Below, piece after piece: positions 1 through 7,219 of a DNA stretch of 34,901 nt (position 1 is the stretch's first letter; each line of letters opens with the position of its first letter). A model generated the notes under the pieces. It saw nothing but the letters and a program-made list of their open reading frames with translations, ran no database searches and was not told where the DNA came from. The DNA lies in NCBI GenBank assembly GCA_910576775.1, contig CAJTJV010000031.1, positions 1-34,901 on the forward strand, given 5' to 3'. This DNA comes from an uncultured Muribaculaceae bacterium (lineage in GTDB: Bacteria; Bacteroidota; Bacteroidia; Bacteroidales; Muribaculaceae). A program made the position numbers and the translations under genes.

Positions 1-17
1 CGGGGTTTTCACATTAT

Positions 18-34
18 GACGCCTCTCCGAGGCT
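18..34 (+). repeat. Dispersed hairpin repeat, copy 1
   Basis: GACGCCTCTCCGAGGCT is identical to bases 29695-29711. The core GCCTC-TCC-GAGGC is a perfect 5-bp stem with a 3-nt loop. The upstream flank (TTCACATTAT) also resembles the flank of the 29.7-kb copy (GTCACATAA), so the shared unit is longer than the hairpin alone. Confidence 0.75.
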
Positions 35-150
35 CTCACGATACATGCACAAAATATCCTAAATGAAAGAGCCGTGGCGGTAGTATCTTCGGCGTAGCCA
101 ATGATATGGATAAATCCGATATTCAAAAAAGTTGCCTATTCACCCCAGAA

Positions 151-176
151 ATAGCCCGGTCTCGCGGCCGGGCTAT
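151..176. other. Perfect 9-bp stem-loop, possible weak terminator
   Basis: ATAGCCCGG (151-159) pairs with CCGGGCTAT (168-176) across an 8-nt loop. The arms are GC-rich, but only a short T stretch (TTTCTGGGG) follows on the minus strand and none on the plus strand. It could end a minus-strand transcript from the region to its right, or a plus-strand gene ending before the window. Confidence 0.4.
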
Positions 177-438
177 CCGAATTTAAGCACTTAGTGTCAG
201 AATGAACGGCTTTTTCCCAATCGAGCGAGAACCGTTCAGTTGTGTATTTATAACTTGCTGTTATTCAATAGTGGAAATGACGCAAGCAATCAAATGGCAT
301 TTCATGGTTTTAACAATCTGGATAAATATATCAAGCTCGTTTGTTCTTTTATGGTTGCAAATTAAATGCATTATTTTAATATCTCCAAATTTTTTAAAGA
401 AAAAATTCAAATAGATACGAAAATTTCAAAATAAATGG

Positions 439-446
439 CAAAAGTA
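439..446 (-). promoter_or_regulatory. Minus-strand -7-like motif without an obvious gene
   Basis: CAAAAGTA reads TACTTTTG on the minus strand and matches the Bacteroidota -7 consensus TAnnTTTG. No clear -33 TTTG is present at the expected distance, and no reading frame follows leftward. If used, it would produce a non-coding transcript of up to about 280 nt ending near the hairpin at 151-176. Confidence 0.25.
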
Positions 447-524
447 TGGTGGAATTGCGAATTTGATGGCTTGGTTACTGCTTGTTTAAGCGTTTGCAAA
501 ATATGTGATGCGATGAGGCGAAGC

Positions 525-1559
525 TTATCTGCGGTCGGCGGGGAAGGTGACGCCGAGCTGGCGGCGGATTTCGTCGAGAATGGTGAGAGTGTCGAGGGAA
601 TTGCGGTGGCTGTTGACGGCGGATTCTGTCTCGCCGCTGAGGATTACGTCGATGAATTCTTTCATGACGTAATAGTAATCGCTTTCGGGATATGTTACAG
701 TCCAGTTTTCCGCTTCGCATTTCTCCCGTATGCCTCCGTATTTATTGCCGGCATGCGGGTGGAAGATGAGTTCGCGCTGGGTGCTTATTGAGTCAAACAC
801 GGCGGTGCCTCCTTCGCCTTCTATTTCGGATGGCAGACGGGAATCTGTTATCTTTGAGTATGTCACGACTCCCTCCATGTCTTTGTATCGGAATATGGCG
901 GAAGCCTGTCCGTCTACTCCGCATGGGAGTGTTATGCCGGATGCCATTACGTTGGTTGGCATGCCGAACAGCGCTACCATTGGATAAATCGTGTAAATTC
1001 CAAGATCCATGGTGGAGCCGCCCGAAAAATCGGGATTGAAGACGTTGGATATCTTTCCCTCCTTGAGCTTGTCGTAGCGTGAGGAATACTGGCAGTAAGA
1101 GGCGAAATAACGTCGGATTGTGCCCATCCGGTGCATGTTCGCCCGCAATTTCGTGAAATTCGGTGTAAGGGTGGATTTCATGGCCTCCATCAGGGTGACA
1201 TTGTATCTTTTCGATGTTTCGGCCATAAGGAGCGCTTCCGCATGGTTGGAGGCCAGGGGTTTCTCGCAGAGCACATGCTTGCCGTGCTCCATGAAGAGGA
1301 TGCTTTGGGCTGCATGGAGCGAGTTCGGCGAGGCGATATATACGGCGTCTATGCTGTCGGAGGCGGCCATCGCCTCAAGAGACGTGTATATTTCAGGGAT
1401 ATTGTGCATTGCAGCGAAGCGCGCCGCAGTTTCTTCTGAACGTGAATATATGGCAACCGGAACGAAGCGCGCATCGTACAAGGCTCCTGCAATCATCCAG
1501 TCGGCTATCATTGAGGTGCCGACAAATCCGAAACGTATCTTTTTATCTGTGTCAGTCAT
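525..1559 (-). CDS. Gfo/Idh/MocA family NAD(P)-dependent oxidoreductase
   Basis: This is a 344-residue cytoplasmic dehydrogenase of the Gfo/Idh/MocA family, whose members oxidise or reduce sugars, inositols and related compounds with NAD(P). The N-terminal Rossmann fold opens with GFVGTSMIAD (residues 11-20), and the family motif EKP is at 99-101. The remaining two thirds fit the substrate-binding alpha/beta domain. The length is normal for the family. The substrate cannot be read from the sequence. The gene follows der on the same strand, but a terminator-like hairpin (1581-1606) lies directly before its start, so its expression probably depends on read-through or a separate weak promoter. 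ATG at 1559 is the natural start. Confidence 0.88.
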   Translation of the reverse strand: MTDTDKKIRFGFVGTSMIADWMIAGALYDARFVPVAIYSRSEETAARFAAMHNIPEIYTSLEAMAASDSIDAVYIASPNSLHAAQSILFMEHGKHVLCEKPLASNHAEALLMAETSKRYNVTLMEAMKSTLTPNFTKLRANMHRMGTIRRYFASYCQYSSRYDKLKEGKISNVFNPDFSGGSTMDLGIYTIYPMVALFGMPTNVMASGITLPCGVDGQASAIFRYKDMEGVVTYSKITDSRLPSEIEGEGGTAVFDSISTQRELIFHPHAGNKYGGIREKCEAENWTVTYPESDYYYVMKEFIDVILSGETESAVNSHRNSLDTLTILDEIRRQLGVTFPADRR

Positions 1560-1574
1560 GGCTTGGTGTTATTA

Positions 1575-1606
1575 AAAGAAAAGCAGGCCGTTGGAGCGAC
1601 CTGCTT
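1575..1606 (-). terminator. Rho-independent terminator after der
   Basis: AAGCAGG (1581-1587) pairs with CCTGCTT (1600-1606). On the minus strand the stem is followed by TTCTTTT. It lies between the stop codon of der and the start of the oxidoreductase gene and ends only about 15 nt before that start, so it could also act as an attenuator for the downstream gene. Confidence 0.75.
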
Positions 1607-1622
1607 CTGTGTTCGTTCAGAA

Positions 1623-2942
1623 TTATTTCTCGCGCATGAAAACGTTGATGGGAGTGCCGGTGAAATCCCAGTGTTCCCTTATTTTGTTTTCTAGATAGCG
1701 CCGGTAGGGTTCTTTTACCCACTGTGGCAGGTTGCAGAAGAAGATGAATGTCGGTACCTGTGCGCCTTTGAGCATTGTGATGTATTTTATTTTCACATAT
1801 TTGCCTTTGTTGCTTGGCGGCGGATAGGCGGCGATGTCCTCCTGCATGACGGTGTTGAGCTGCGACGTCGGTACGGTGCGTTTACGGTTGTTGTACACAT
1901 CAAGAGCTGTTTCGAGAACCTTGAATATGCGCTGTTTAGTCACCGCTGATGTGAATATGATGGGAAAATCGGTGAAGGGGGCGAAGCGCTCGCGTATGGC
2001 GGCTTCATAGTGTTTGATGGCGTCGGTCGATTTGTCGTCGACGATATCCCATTTATTCACTACCACTACGAGACCTTTCTTGTTGCGCTGTATCAGTGAG
2101 AAGATATTGACGTCCTGAGCTTCGATGCCGCGGGTGGCGTCAATCATAAGGATACAGACGTCGGATGCTTCGATGGCCCGGATAGAACGGATTACAGAGT
2201 AATATTCGATATCCTCGTTCACCTTGTTTTTCTTGCGTATGCCTGCGGTGTCGACGATATAGAAATCAAAACCGAATTTGCTGTAGCGGGTATATATGGA
2301 GTCGCGTGTGGTGCCGGCGATATCGGTGACAATATGGCGGTCGGTGCCGATAAAGGCGTTGATGAGCGATGATTTTCCGGCGTTGGGGCGTCCTACAATC
2401 GCGAATTTGGGGATGTCTTCAAGCTGCTCTTTTTCGTCCTCGCTCTTTTCGGGCAGCTCTTTCACCACCTCGTCGAGCAGGTCGCCGGTGCCGTAGCCGT
2501 TTACTGCCGATACGGGATAGGGGTCGCCGAGGCCGAGAGAATAGAATTCGGGCACGTTGTAGATCCATTCATTGGAATCTACTTTGTTTGCCACGAGGAT
2601 GACGGGTTTGCGTGCGCGGCGGAGGATATTGGCCACATGGTCGTCAAGGTCGGTGACGCCGTTCATAGCGTCGACGACGAAGAGTATTTCATCGGCCTGT
2701 TCGATGGCGAGTTCGACCTGTTTGTTTATTTCGGATTCGAAGATATCGTCGGAATTAACCACCCATCCGCCAGTGTCGACGATTGAGAATTCCTTGCCGT
2801 TCCAGTCGACTTTGCCGTACTGGCGGTCGCGCGTAGTACCGGCCGTGGGGTCGGTGATTGCTGTGCGTGTCTGCGTCAGTCGGTTGAAAAGTGTCGATTT
2901 TCCGACATTCGGGCGTCCGACTATTGCTACGAGTTGTCCCAT
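1623..2942 (-). CDS. der: Ribosome biogenesis GTPase Der (EngA)
   Basis: Der is an essential tandem GTPase that acts in assembly of the 50S ribosomal subunit. Both G domains are visible: the first P-loop GRPNVGKS at residues 9-16 with DTGG near 57, and the second P-loop GRPNAGKS at 184-191 with DTAG near 231 and NKWD at 296-299. A KH-like C-terminal domain follows, and the length (439 residues) is typical. ATG at 2942 places the first P-loop eight residues in, as usual for Der. The gene has its own full promoter (2966-2996) although it sits just after era, so it is probably transcribed both from the operon and independently. A terminator follows it. Confidence 0.97.
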   Translation of the reverse strand: MGQLVAIVGRPNVGKSTLFNRLTQTRTAITDPTAGTTRDRQYGKVDWNGKEFSIVDTGGWVVNSDDIFESEINKQVELAIEQADEILFVVDAMNGVTDLDDHVANILRRARKPVILVANKVDSNEWIYNVPEFYSLGLGDPYPVSAVNGYGTGDLLDEVVKELPEKSEDEKEQLEDIPKFAIVGRPNAGKSSLINAFIGTDRHIVTDIAGTTRDSIYTRYSKFGFDFYIVDTAGIRKKNKVNEDIEYYSVIRSIRAIEASDVCILMIDATRGIEAQDVNIFSLIQRNKKGLVVVVNKWDIVDDKSTDAIKHYEAAIRERFAPFTDFPIIFTSAVTKQRIFKVLETALDVYNNRKRTVPTSQLNTVMQEDIAAYPPPSNKGKYVKIKYITMLKGAQVPTFIFFCNLPQWVKEPYRRYLENKIREHWDFTGTPINVFMREK

Positions 2943-2965
2943 GTTAGTATGCTGAATGTTTCGTG

Positions 2966-2996
2966 CAAAGGTAATTAAAAATCCGGGAAGGCCAAA
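2966..2996 (-). promoter_or_regulatory. Promoter for der
   Basis: On the minus strand, TTTG (2993-2996) and TACCTTTG (2966-2973) are separated by 19 nt. This matches the Bacteroidota consensus exactly. The predicted transcription start lies about 16 nt before the der ATG. Confidence 0.8.
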
Positions 2997-3016
2997 ATGC
3001 GCCTGTCCTTCTGCAT

Positions 3017-3973
3017 TTATTCGATATAGCCGAACTGACGTAGTTTGGCTTCTCTGTTTCGCCAGTTTGGTTCTACTTTTACGAACATTTCGAGGTAGAC
3101 GCTCTTGTTAAAGAATTTCTCGATGTCCTGTCGCGCCTGTATGCCGACTTTCTTGAGCATCGAGCCTCCTTTGCCGATAAGGATGCCCTTTTGGCTGTCG
3201 CGTTCTACGTAAATAACTGCCATGATGTGGATTGAGTTGTCTTTCTCTTCGAATTTTTCCACAATCACCTCGGTGGAATATGGCACCTCCTTGTCGTAGT
3301 TGAGCAGGATTTTCTCTCGTATAATTTCGGTGACAAAGAAGCGCGCCGGTTTGTCGGTGAGGGCGTCCTTGCCGAAATATGGTTCTCCTGCGGGAAGGAG
3401 TTCTACGATTCGGTTCATGAGATTGCCGACGTTGAAATGCTCGGTAGCGGATGTGGGGAATATTTCGGCCAGCGGCAGGCGTTCGCGCCATGCTGCGGTG
3501 AGTTTCTCGAGTTCGTCGTTACCTTTGAGAAGGTCGATTTTGTTGATAACCAGAAGCACGGGAATCTTTTCTACAGCTACCTTCGCGAGGAAATCGGCGT
3601 TCTTTTCCGGGTCTTCCACAACATCGGTTACGTAGATAAGTATGTCTGCGTCGGTAAGGGCGCCTTCACTGAAGGCAAGCATGCCTTCCTGCATTTTGTA
3701 TTTGGGCTTGAGTACGCCTGGAGTGTCGGAGAACACAATCTGGTATTCGGGGCTGTTGACTATCCCGAGAATACGGTGGCGTGTTGTCTGGGCTTTAGAG
3801 GTTATGATGCTGATGCGCTCGCCTACGAGATCGTTCATAAGCGTGGATTTGCCTACATTTGGGTTGCCGACGATATTGACGAAACCTGATTTGTGAATAG
3901 GGGCAACGGGCAGATTCTTGTCTTCAGCCGGGTTGGGCTTGGCGGTAATGTTATTGTTGTTCATGTCAGTCAT
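3017..3973 (-). CDS. era: GTPase Era
   Basis: Era is a GTPase that binds the 3' end of 16S rRNA and checks 30S maturation. The protein has 318 residues. G-domain motifs are GNPNVGKS (36-43), DTPG (83-86) and NKID (144-147). The C-terminal KH domain carries the RNA-binding GKGG loop (267-270). The N-terminus has about 30 extra Asn/Pro-rich residues before the G domain; two in-frame ATGs (3973 and 3964) are possible, and 3973 is favoured by AGGAG at 3985-3989. An unusually long perfect hairpin (3992-4034) lies immediately upstream, between fabH and this start. der follows 74 bp downstream. Confidence 0.96.
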   Translation of the reverse strand: MTDMNNNNITAKPNPAEDKNLPVAPIHKSGFVNIVGNPNVGKSTLMNDLVGERISIITSKAQTTRHRILGIVNSPEYQIVFSDTPGVLKPKYKMQEGMLAFSEGALTDADILIYVTDVVEDPEKNADFLAKVAVEKIPVLLVINKIDLLKGNDELEKLTAAWRERLPLAEIFPTSATEHFNVGNLMNRIVELLPAGEPYFGKDALTDKPARFFVTEIIREKILLNYDKEVPYSTEVIVEKFEEKDNSIHIMAVIYVERDSQKGILIGKGGSMLKKVGIQARQDIEKFFNKSVYLEMFVKVEPNWRNREAKLRQFGYIE

Positions 3974-3991
3974 GTGCTTTTAAGTTCTCCT

Positions 3992-4034
3992 ATATAACAA
4001 GAATAGCACCTGTAAAGTGCTATTCTTGTTATAT
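3992..4034 (-). promoter_or_regulatory. 18-bp perfect hairpin between fabH and era
   Basis: Bases 3992-4009 are perfectly complementary to 4017-4034 with a 7-nt loop. On the minus strand the stem ends two bases before AGGAG, the likely ribosome binding site of era. No T-run follows on that strand, so it does not look like a simple terminator. It could be an RNase III site, a stability element or a translation control element. On the opposite strand GTTTTT follows. Confidence 0.7.
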
Positions 4035-4054
4035 GTTTTTGGTTTGGAGCAAAA

Positions 4055-5038
4055 TCAGATGTCCCATACGAGGTACATGGCACCCCACGTGAAGCCTGCA
4101 CCGAAAGCTGTAAGGACGAGTTTGTCGCCTTTCTTGAGCTTATCCTTGTATTCGTCGAGGCAGATTGGAATTGAGGCTGCTGAGGTGTTGCCGGTATGTT
4201 CGATGTTGACAAGCACTTTGTCCATGGGGAATTTGGCGCGGTCGGCAACTGCTTCTATGATACGTAGATTGGCCTGATGTGGAATAAGGTATTTAACGTC
4301 GTCGGAGGTGAGGTTGTTGCGCTTCATCACGTCAAGAGTCGAGGTAAGCATATCCATAACGGCATGCTTGTAGACTGTTCGGCCGTCCTGGAAAAGCATG
4401 TTCTCGCCGGCGTCGACGGTTGCGTGTGTCGTAGGCTTGGCGGAACCGCCGGCCACCATCAGAAGATGTTCACGACCGATGCCGTCGACATGGAATACGG
4501 CATCCATGATGCCGACCGACGAATCTTCGGTTGGTTCAACAAGAACGGCGGCGGCGCCATCGCCGAAGAGCGGGCAGGTGCTGCGATCCTGATAGTTCAC
4601 CATCGAACTCATTTTTTCGGTGGTTACCACAACAACTTTCTTGTATATTCCGGAGCATATGTAGGCGCGCGCTTCCTGCAAAGCCACGATGAAGCCGGCA
4701 CAAGCGGCTTCCATGTCGTAGGAATAAGCGTTTTTGAGATTCGCGCCCTGACAGATGATAGAGCCGGTAGATGGGAATCGGTAGTCGGGGTTGGATGTAG
4801 CGCAGATAAGAACCTCTACGTCGTCCGGAGCTGTGCCGGTGGAAGCAAGAAGCTTGTTGACTGCCTGTATGCCCATGTAGGAGGACCCTTTGTCCGGGTC
4901 GCGGAGAATGTGACGTGTTTTGATACCTACACGGGTCATAATCCACTCGTCGTTGGTATCGACCATCTTTGAGAGCATATCGTTGTCAAGAATTCCCTCG
5001 GGGAGATATGAGGCAATGCCGGAAATACGGGCGTTCAT
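4055..5038 (-). CDS. fabH: 3-oxoacyl-ACP synthase III (KAS III)
   Basis: FabH condenses an acyl-CoA primer with malonyl-ACP to start fatty-acid synthesis in the cytoplasm. The 327-residue protein shows the thiolase-fold catalytic triad Cys113 (in AACAGF), His254 (in IPHQAN) and Asn284 (in GNTSAAS). The length is normal. It sits in the block DUF177-rpmF-fabH-era-der, linking lipid synthesis to ribosome genes, an order widely seen in Bacteroidota. The 199-bp gap from rpmF contains two stem-loops (5071-5135), unusual for an operon whose other genes are close together. Confidence 0.96.
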   Translation of the reverse strand: MNARISGIASYLPEGILDNDMLSKMVDTNDEWIMTRVGIKTRHILRDPDKGSSYMGIQAVNKLLASTGTAPDDVEVLICATSNPDYRFPSTGSIICQGANLKNAYSYDMEAACAGFIVALQEARAYICSGIYKKVVVVTTEKMSSMVNYQDRSTCPLFGDGAAAVLVEPTEDSSVGIMDAVFHVDGIGREHLLMVAGGSAKPTTHATVDAGENMLFQDGRTVYKHAVMDMLTSTLDVMKRNNLTSDDVKYLIPHQANLRIIEAVADRAKFPMDKVLVNIEHTGNTSAASIPICLDEYKDKLKKGDKLVLTAFGAGFTWGAMYLVWDI

Positions 5039-5070
5039 TGTGGTTTGTGCTTTATTTTGGAAATAAGGTA

Positions 5071-5135
5071 GCTGCCCTGAGCAGCTGAATGTTTATAGCA
5101 AATGCGTCCTCAGGCAGCGAAAGTTTTTTACTTTC
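5071..5135 (-). promoter_or_regulatory. Structured rpmF-fabH spacer
   Basis: GCTGCCCTGAG (5071-5081) pairs with CTCAGGCAGC (5109-5118), one base bulged, with a 27-nt loop. Directly beside it, GAAAGT (5119-5124) pairs with ACTTTC (5130-5135). No TAnnTTTG motif is evident in the spacer. It may be a leader or processing region controlling fabH relative to rpmF. Confidence 0.4.
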
Positions 5136-5237
5136 GGCGTAAGGAACGCTGAGAATGCCGATGTCGCCCCGCCCAGCCGCCTGTCTCTCGTAGAGATTGG
5201 CGGACGCTTGCGGGGATCATCGTGCTGCGGGTTGTTT

Positions 5238-5423
5238 TTAGGCGTTTTCGTCCTTGACGATAGCCTGTTTGCCGCGATAGTAGCCACATTCGCCGCAGAC
5301 GGTGTGGTAGATATGCCATGCGCCGCAGTTAGGGCAGAGTGCCAGTGTGGGGGCTACTGCCTTGTCGTGTGTACGGCGTTTGGCTGTGCGGGTCTTGGAT
5401 TGTTTTCTTTTAGGATGTGCCAT
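5238..5423 (-). CDS. rpmF: 50S ribosomal protein L32
   Basis: A small basic ribosomal protein of 61 residues. The N-terminus is the typical L32 pattern (MAHPKRKQSKTRTAKRR). The zinc-binding CPNCGAWH and CGECGYY pairs lie around residues 31-52 (Cys-x-x-Cys twice), so this is the zinc-binding form. It starts 23 bp after the DUF177 gene, the classic DUF177-rpmF arrangement. Confidence 0.97.
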   Translation of the reverse strand: MAHPKRKQSKTRTAKRRTHDKAVAPTLALCPNCGAWHIYHTVCGECGYYRGKQAIVKDENA

Positions 5424-5446
5424 TGTATTGGATATCTATGGTTTTT

Positions 5447-6040
5447 TTATTCCGTTGTATTGTTTTCGTCGTTGAGCTTTCGCAGTGCGTCCCAACGCGG
5501 ATCGGTAGCTGCGGATTCGCTCTCGGCGTCGATGTTGTCCATCTCGTCGATAAGTTCGTTCTCAAGGTCGGCGTCCTCGTCGTTGCCGCGGGCGCGGTGT
5601 TTTTTCAGAAGCGCGCTCATCTGGCGGTTGCATTTGCCTAATGGGTGCACGTGTTTGATCGGTATTGCCAGTTCTACGGTGTCGTAGAGCATATAGGCGA
5701 CGTTGAGATATGTGTCGCCGGCCGGTATCTCGAGAACCTCGTCGCTGTCATCCTTGTATTCCTCGCCGTATTTTACCACAATATGGTACTGGGCGTCAAT
5801 GGGGAAATGAAGGTCGTCGAGGCATCGGTCGCAAATCAGCACCACTTCGCCTTTGATATCGAAATCGAGTACATAGAAATCTCCGTTGTAGTTCACGGTG
5901 AGCACGACCTTGAGGTCGGCGTCGTGGACGTCGGAACTTTCCATGTTTGTGAAGAAAGATTTGCCGAGATGGTAATCGAAAGTATGCGTACCGATTCCCA
6001 GCCCCTTCAGAGGAAGTTTGTATTCAGAAAATTTTCCCAT
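5447..6040 (-). CDS. DUF177 (YceD-family) protein
   Basis: A 197-residue protein of the DUF177/YceD family, encoded next to rpmF in most bacteria and linked to 23S rRNA or 50S maturation. It carries the family CDRCLDDL motif in the middle and a second Cys further on (GKCNRQ). The C-terminal third is acidic (many Asp and Glu). ATG at 6040 (MGKFSEYKLP) is chosen over an in-frame upstream codon because it fits family N-termini and leaves room for the promoter at 6068-6099. First gene of the rpmF-fabH-era-der block. Confidence 0.9.
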   Translation of the reverse strand: MGKFSEYKLPLKGLGIGTHTFDYHLGKSFFTNMESSDVHDADLKVVLTVNYNGDFYVLDFDIKGEVVLICDRCLDDLHFPIDAQYHIVVKYGEEYKDDSDEVLEIPAGDTYLNVAYMLYDTVELAIPIKHVHPLGKCNRQMSALLKKHRARGNDEDADLENELIDEMDNIDAESESAATDPRWDALRKLNDENNTTE

Positions 6041-6067
6041 TTTTATTCGATATCGGAAAAAACTTTG

Positions 6068-6099
6068 CAAAGTTATTGTTTTTCTGTCAAGAAAGCAAA
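6068..6099 (-). promoter_or_regulatory. Promoter of the DUF177-rpmF-fabH-era-der block
   Basis: On the minus strand, TTTG (6096-6099) and TAACTTTG (6068-6075) are separated by 20 nt, an exact consensus match. The 5' untranslated region would be about 20 nt. Confidence 0.8.
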
Positions 6100-6169
6100 C
6101 ACGGTCGCGAAAATTTGACTGATAAGCGTTTTTATGGCTCTTTGCGAGGTTATTTGCGTGACCGATGTG

Positions 6170-7135
6170 TCAGGAAAGCTCGAGCATTCTGTTGATTGGG
6201 CGCAGCGCTTTTTCGGCCAGCGCGGGGTCGACGCGCACTTCGGGAGCGCCGTCGCGCAGACAGTCGCGCAGCTTTGCGAGGGTATTGAGTTTCATGTATG
6301 CGCAGTCGTTGCAAGCGCATGTGCTGTCGGCCGGCGGCACGGGAATGAAATTCTTTTCCGGTGCTTCCTTGCGCATCTTGTGGAGAATGCCGGCTTCGGT
6401 TGCGACTATGAAATCCTTGGCCTGACTTTCGAGCGCGTATCTCAGTAGCACAGCGGTGGAGCCTACTTTGTCGGCCATGAGTACAACGGGACGTTTGCAT
6501 TCGGGGTGGACGAGTACCGGGGCTTCGGGGTACTTTTGCTTTAGTTTGACTATAGCTTCAGTGGAGAAACGTTCGTGCACATGGCAGGCACCGTCCCAAA
6601 GCAGCATGTTGCGGCCTGTGACACTATTGATATAGGCGCCCAGGTTACGGTCGGGGCCGAATATAATTTTCGCGTCGGCGGGGAAGGATTCTATAACCTT
6701 GCGGGCGTTGCCCGATGTCACCAATACGTCACTGAGAGCCTTTACCTCAACGGAAGTGTTTACATAGCTGATTACGGTATAACCCGGATGTGCCTTTATG
6801 AATTCTTCGAATGCATCTGCCGGACAGCTGTCGGCCAAAGAGCAACCAGCCTCGCAATCGGGAACGAGGACTGTCTTGTCAGGGCAGAGTACTTTTACCG
6901 TCTCTCCCATGAAATTCACGCCGCACATTACAATAACGTCGGCTCCGGCGCTGCAGGCCGCGGCCTTCTGTGCGAGAGCGAGAGAGTCTCCGACATAGTC
7001 GGCGATATCCTGAAGGGTGCCGTCAACATAGTAATGGGCAAGAATGATGGCGTTTTTTTCTTTCTTCAGCTTCAGAATTTCGGCTTTCAGAGCCTCTGCG
7101 CCGATTCCAGGCGCGTTGCAATTGCATCTGTCCAT
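6170..7135 (-). CDS. nadA: Quinolinate synthase NadA
   Basis: NadA makes quinolinate from iminoaspartate and dihydroxyacetone phosphate in de novo NAD synthesis, using an oxygen-sensitive [4Fe-4S] cluster. Counting from ATG 7135 (321 residues), the expected cluster cysteines are Cys71 (MCGVN), Cys184 (DGACHVH) and Cys275 or 278 (CACNDC). The early AHYY motif is also present. A TTG at 7162 would add nine residues, but ATG 7135 follows the -7 motif at 7160-7167 at a usual distance. No nadB or nadC lies in the window. The gene is divergent from a fur-family regulator, and a shared 84-bp intergenic region may allow metal- or redox-linked control (inference). Confidence 0.95.
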   Translation of the reverse strand: MDRCNCNAPGIGAEALKAEILKLKKEKNAIILAHYYVDGTLQDIADYVGDSLALAQKAAACSAGADVIVMCGVNFMGETVKVLCPDKTVLVPDCEAGCSLADSCPADAFEEFIKAHPGYTVISYVNTSVEVKALSDVLVTSGNARKVIESFPADAKIIFGPDRNLGAYINSVTGRNMLLWDGACHVHERFSTEAIVKLKQKYPEAPVLVHPECKRPVVLMADKVGSTAVLLRYALESQAKDFIVATEAGILHKMRKEAPEKNFIPVPPADSTCACNDCAYMKLNTLAKLRDCLRDGAPEVRVDPALAEKALRPINRMLELS

Positions 7136-7159
7136 GACGGGTTGTATGTTTCTTTGCCG

Positions 7160-7167
7160 CAAAATTA
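7160..7167 (-). promoter_or_regulatory. -7 element of nadA
   Basis: CAAAATTA reads TAATTTTG on the minus strand, an exact TAnnTTTG match, 24 nt before ATG 7135. No convincing -33 TTTG is seen, so activation or a weak promoter is possible. Confidence 0.55.
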
Positions 7168-7182
7168 CAAAAAAATCAATAT

Positions 7183-7197
7183 CTGTAATTATTATAT
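7183..7197. promoter_or_regulatory. Possible Fur/PerR-type operator
   Basis: CTGTAATTATTATAT contains TAATTATTA, the exact centre of the Bacillus PerR box (TTATAATTATTATAA), and matches 12 of 15 bases. It lies between the -7 elements of nadA and fur, where a repressor could act on both. AT-richness makes chance matches easy. Confidence 0.3.
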
Positions 7198-7203
7198 TTT
7201 CAC

Positions 7204-7211
7204 TAAATTTG
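7204..7211 (+). promoter_or_regulatory. -7 element of the fur-family gene
   Basis: TAAATTTG matches TAnnTTTG. Only 8 nt separate it from ATG 7220, so the predicted transcript would have almost no 5' leader. Confidence 0.55.
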
Positions 7212-7219
7212 CAGGAGAT

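Larger units (their letters stand above)
1..524. other. Gene-poor, AT-rich intergenic region
   Basis: No convincing coding region lies here. The stretch holds one copy of a dispersed hairpin repeat (18-34), a 9-bp perfect stem-loop (151-176), a longer-looped stem (203-209 with 232-238) and a minus-strand -7-like motif (439-446). From about 240 to 430 the base composition is clearly AT-rich. A 70-codon open frame at 202-414 has no recognisable motif and is probably chance. It may hold a small RNA, or simply be the space downstream of the oxidoreductase gene. Confidence 0.6.

Noticed and set aside
202..414. 70-codon frame in the left intergenic region
   Set aside because: AT-rich, without a recognisable domain or promoter, and the hydrophobic composition reflects T-rich codons.
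6575..7219. Upstream extension of the fur-family frame
   Set aside because: It overlaps nadA on the other strand and is unlike Fur; the family start is at ATG 7220.
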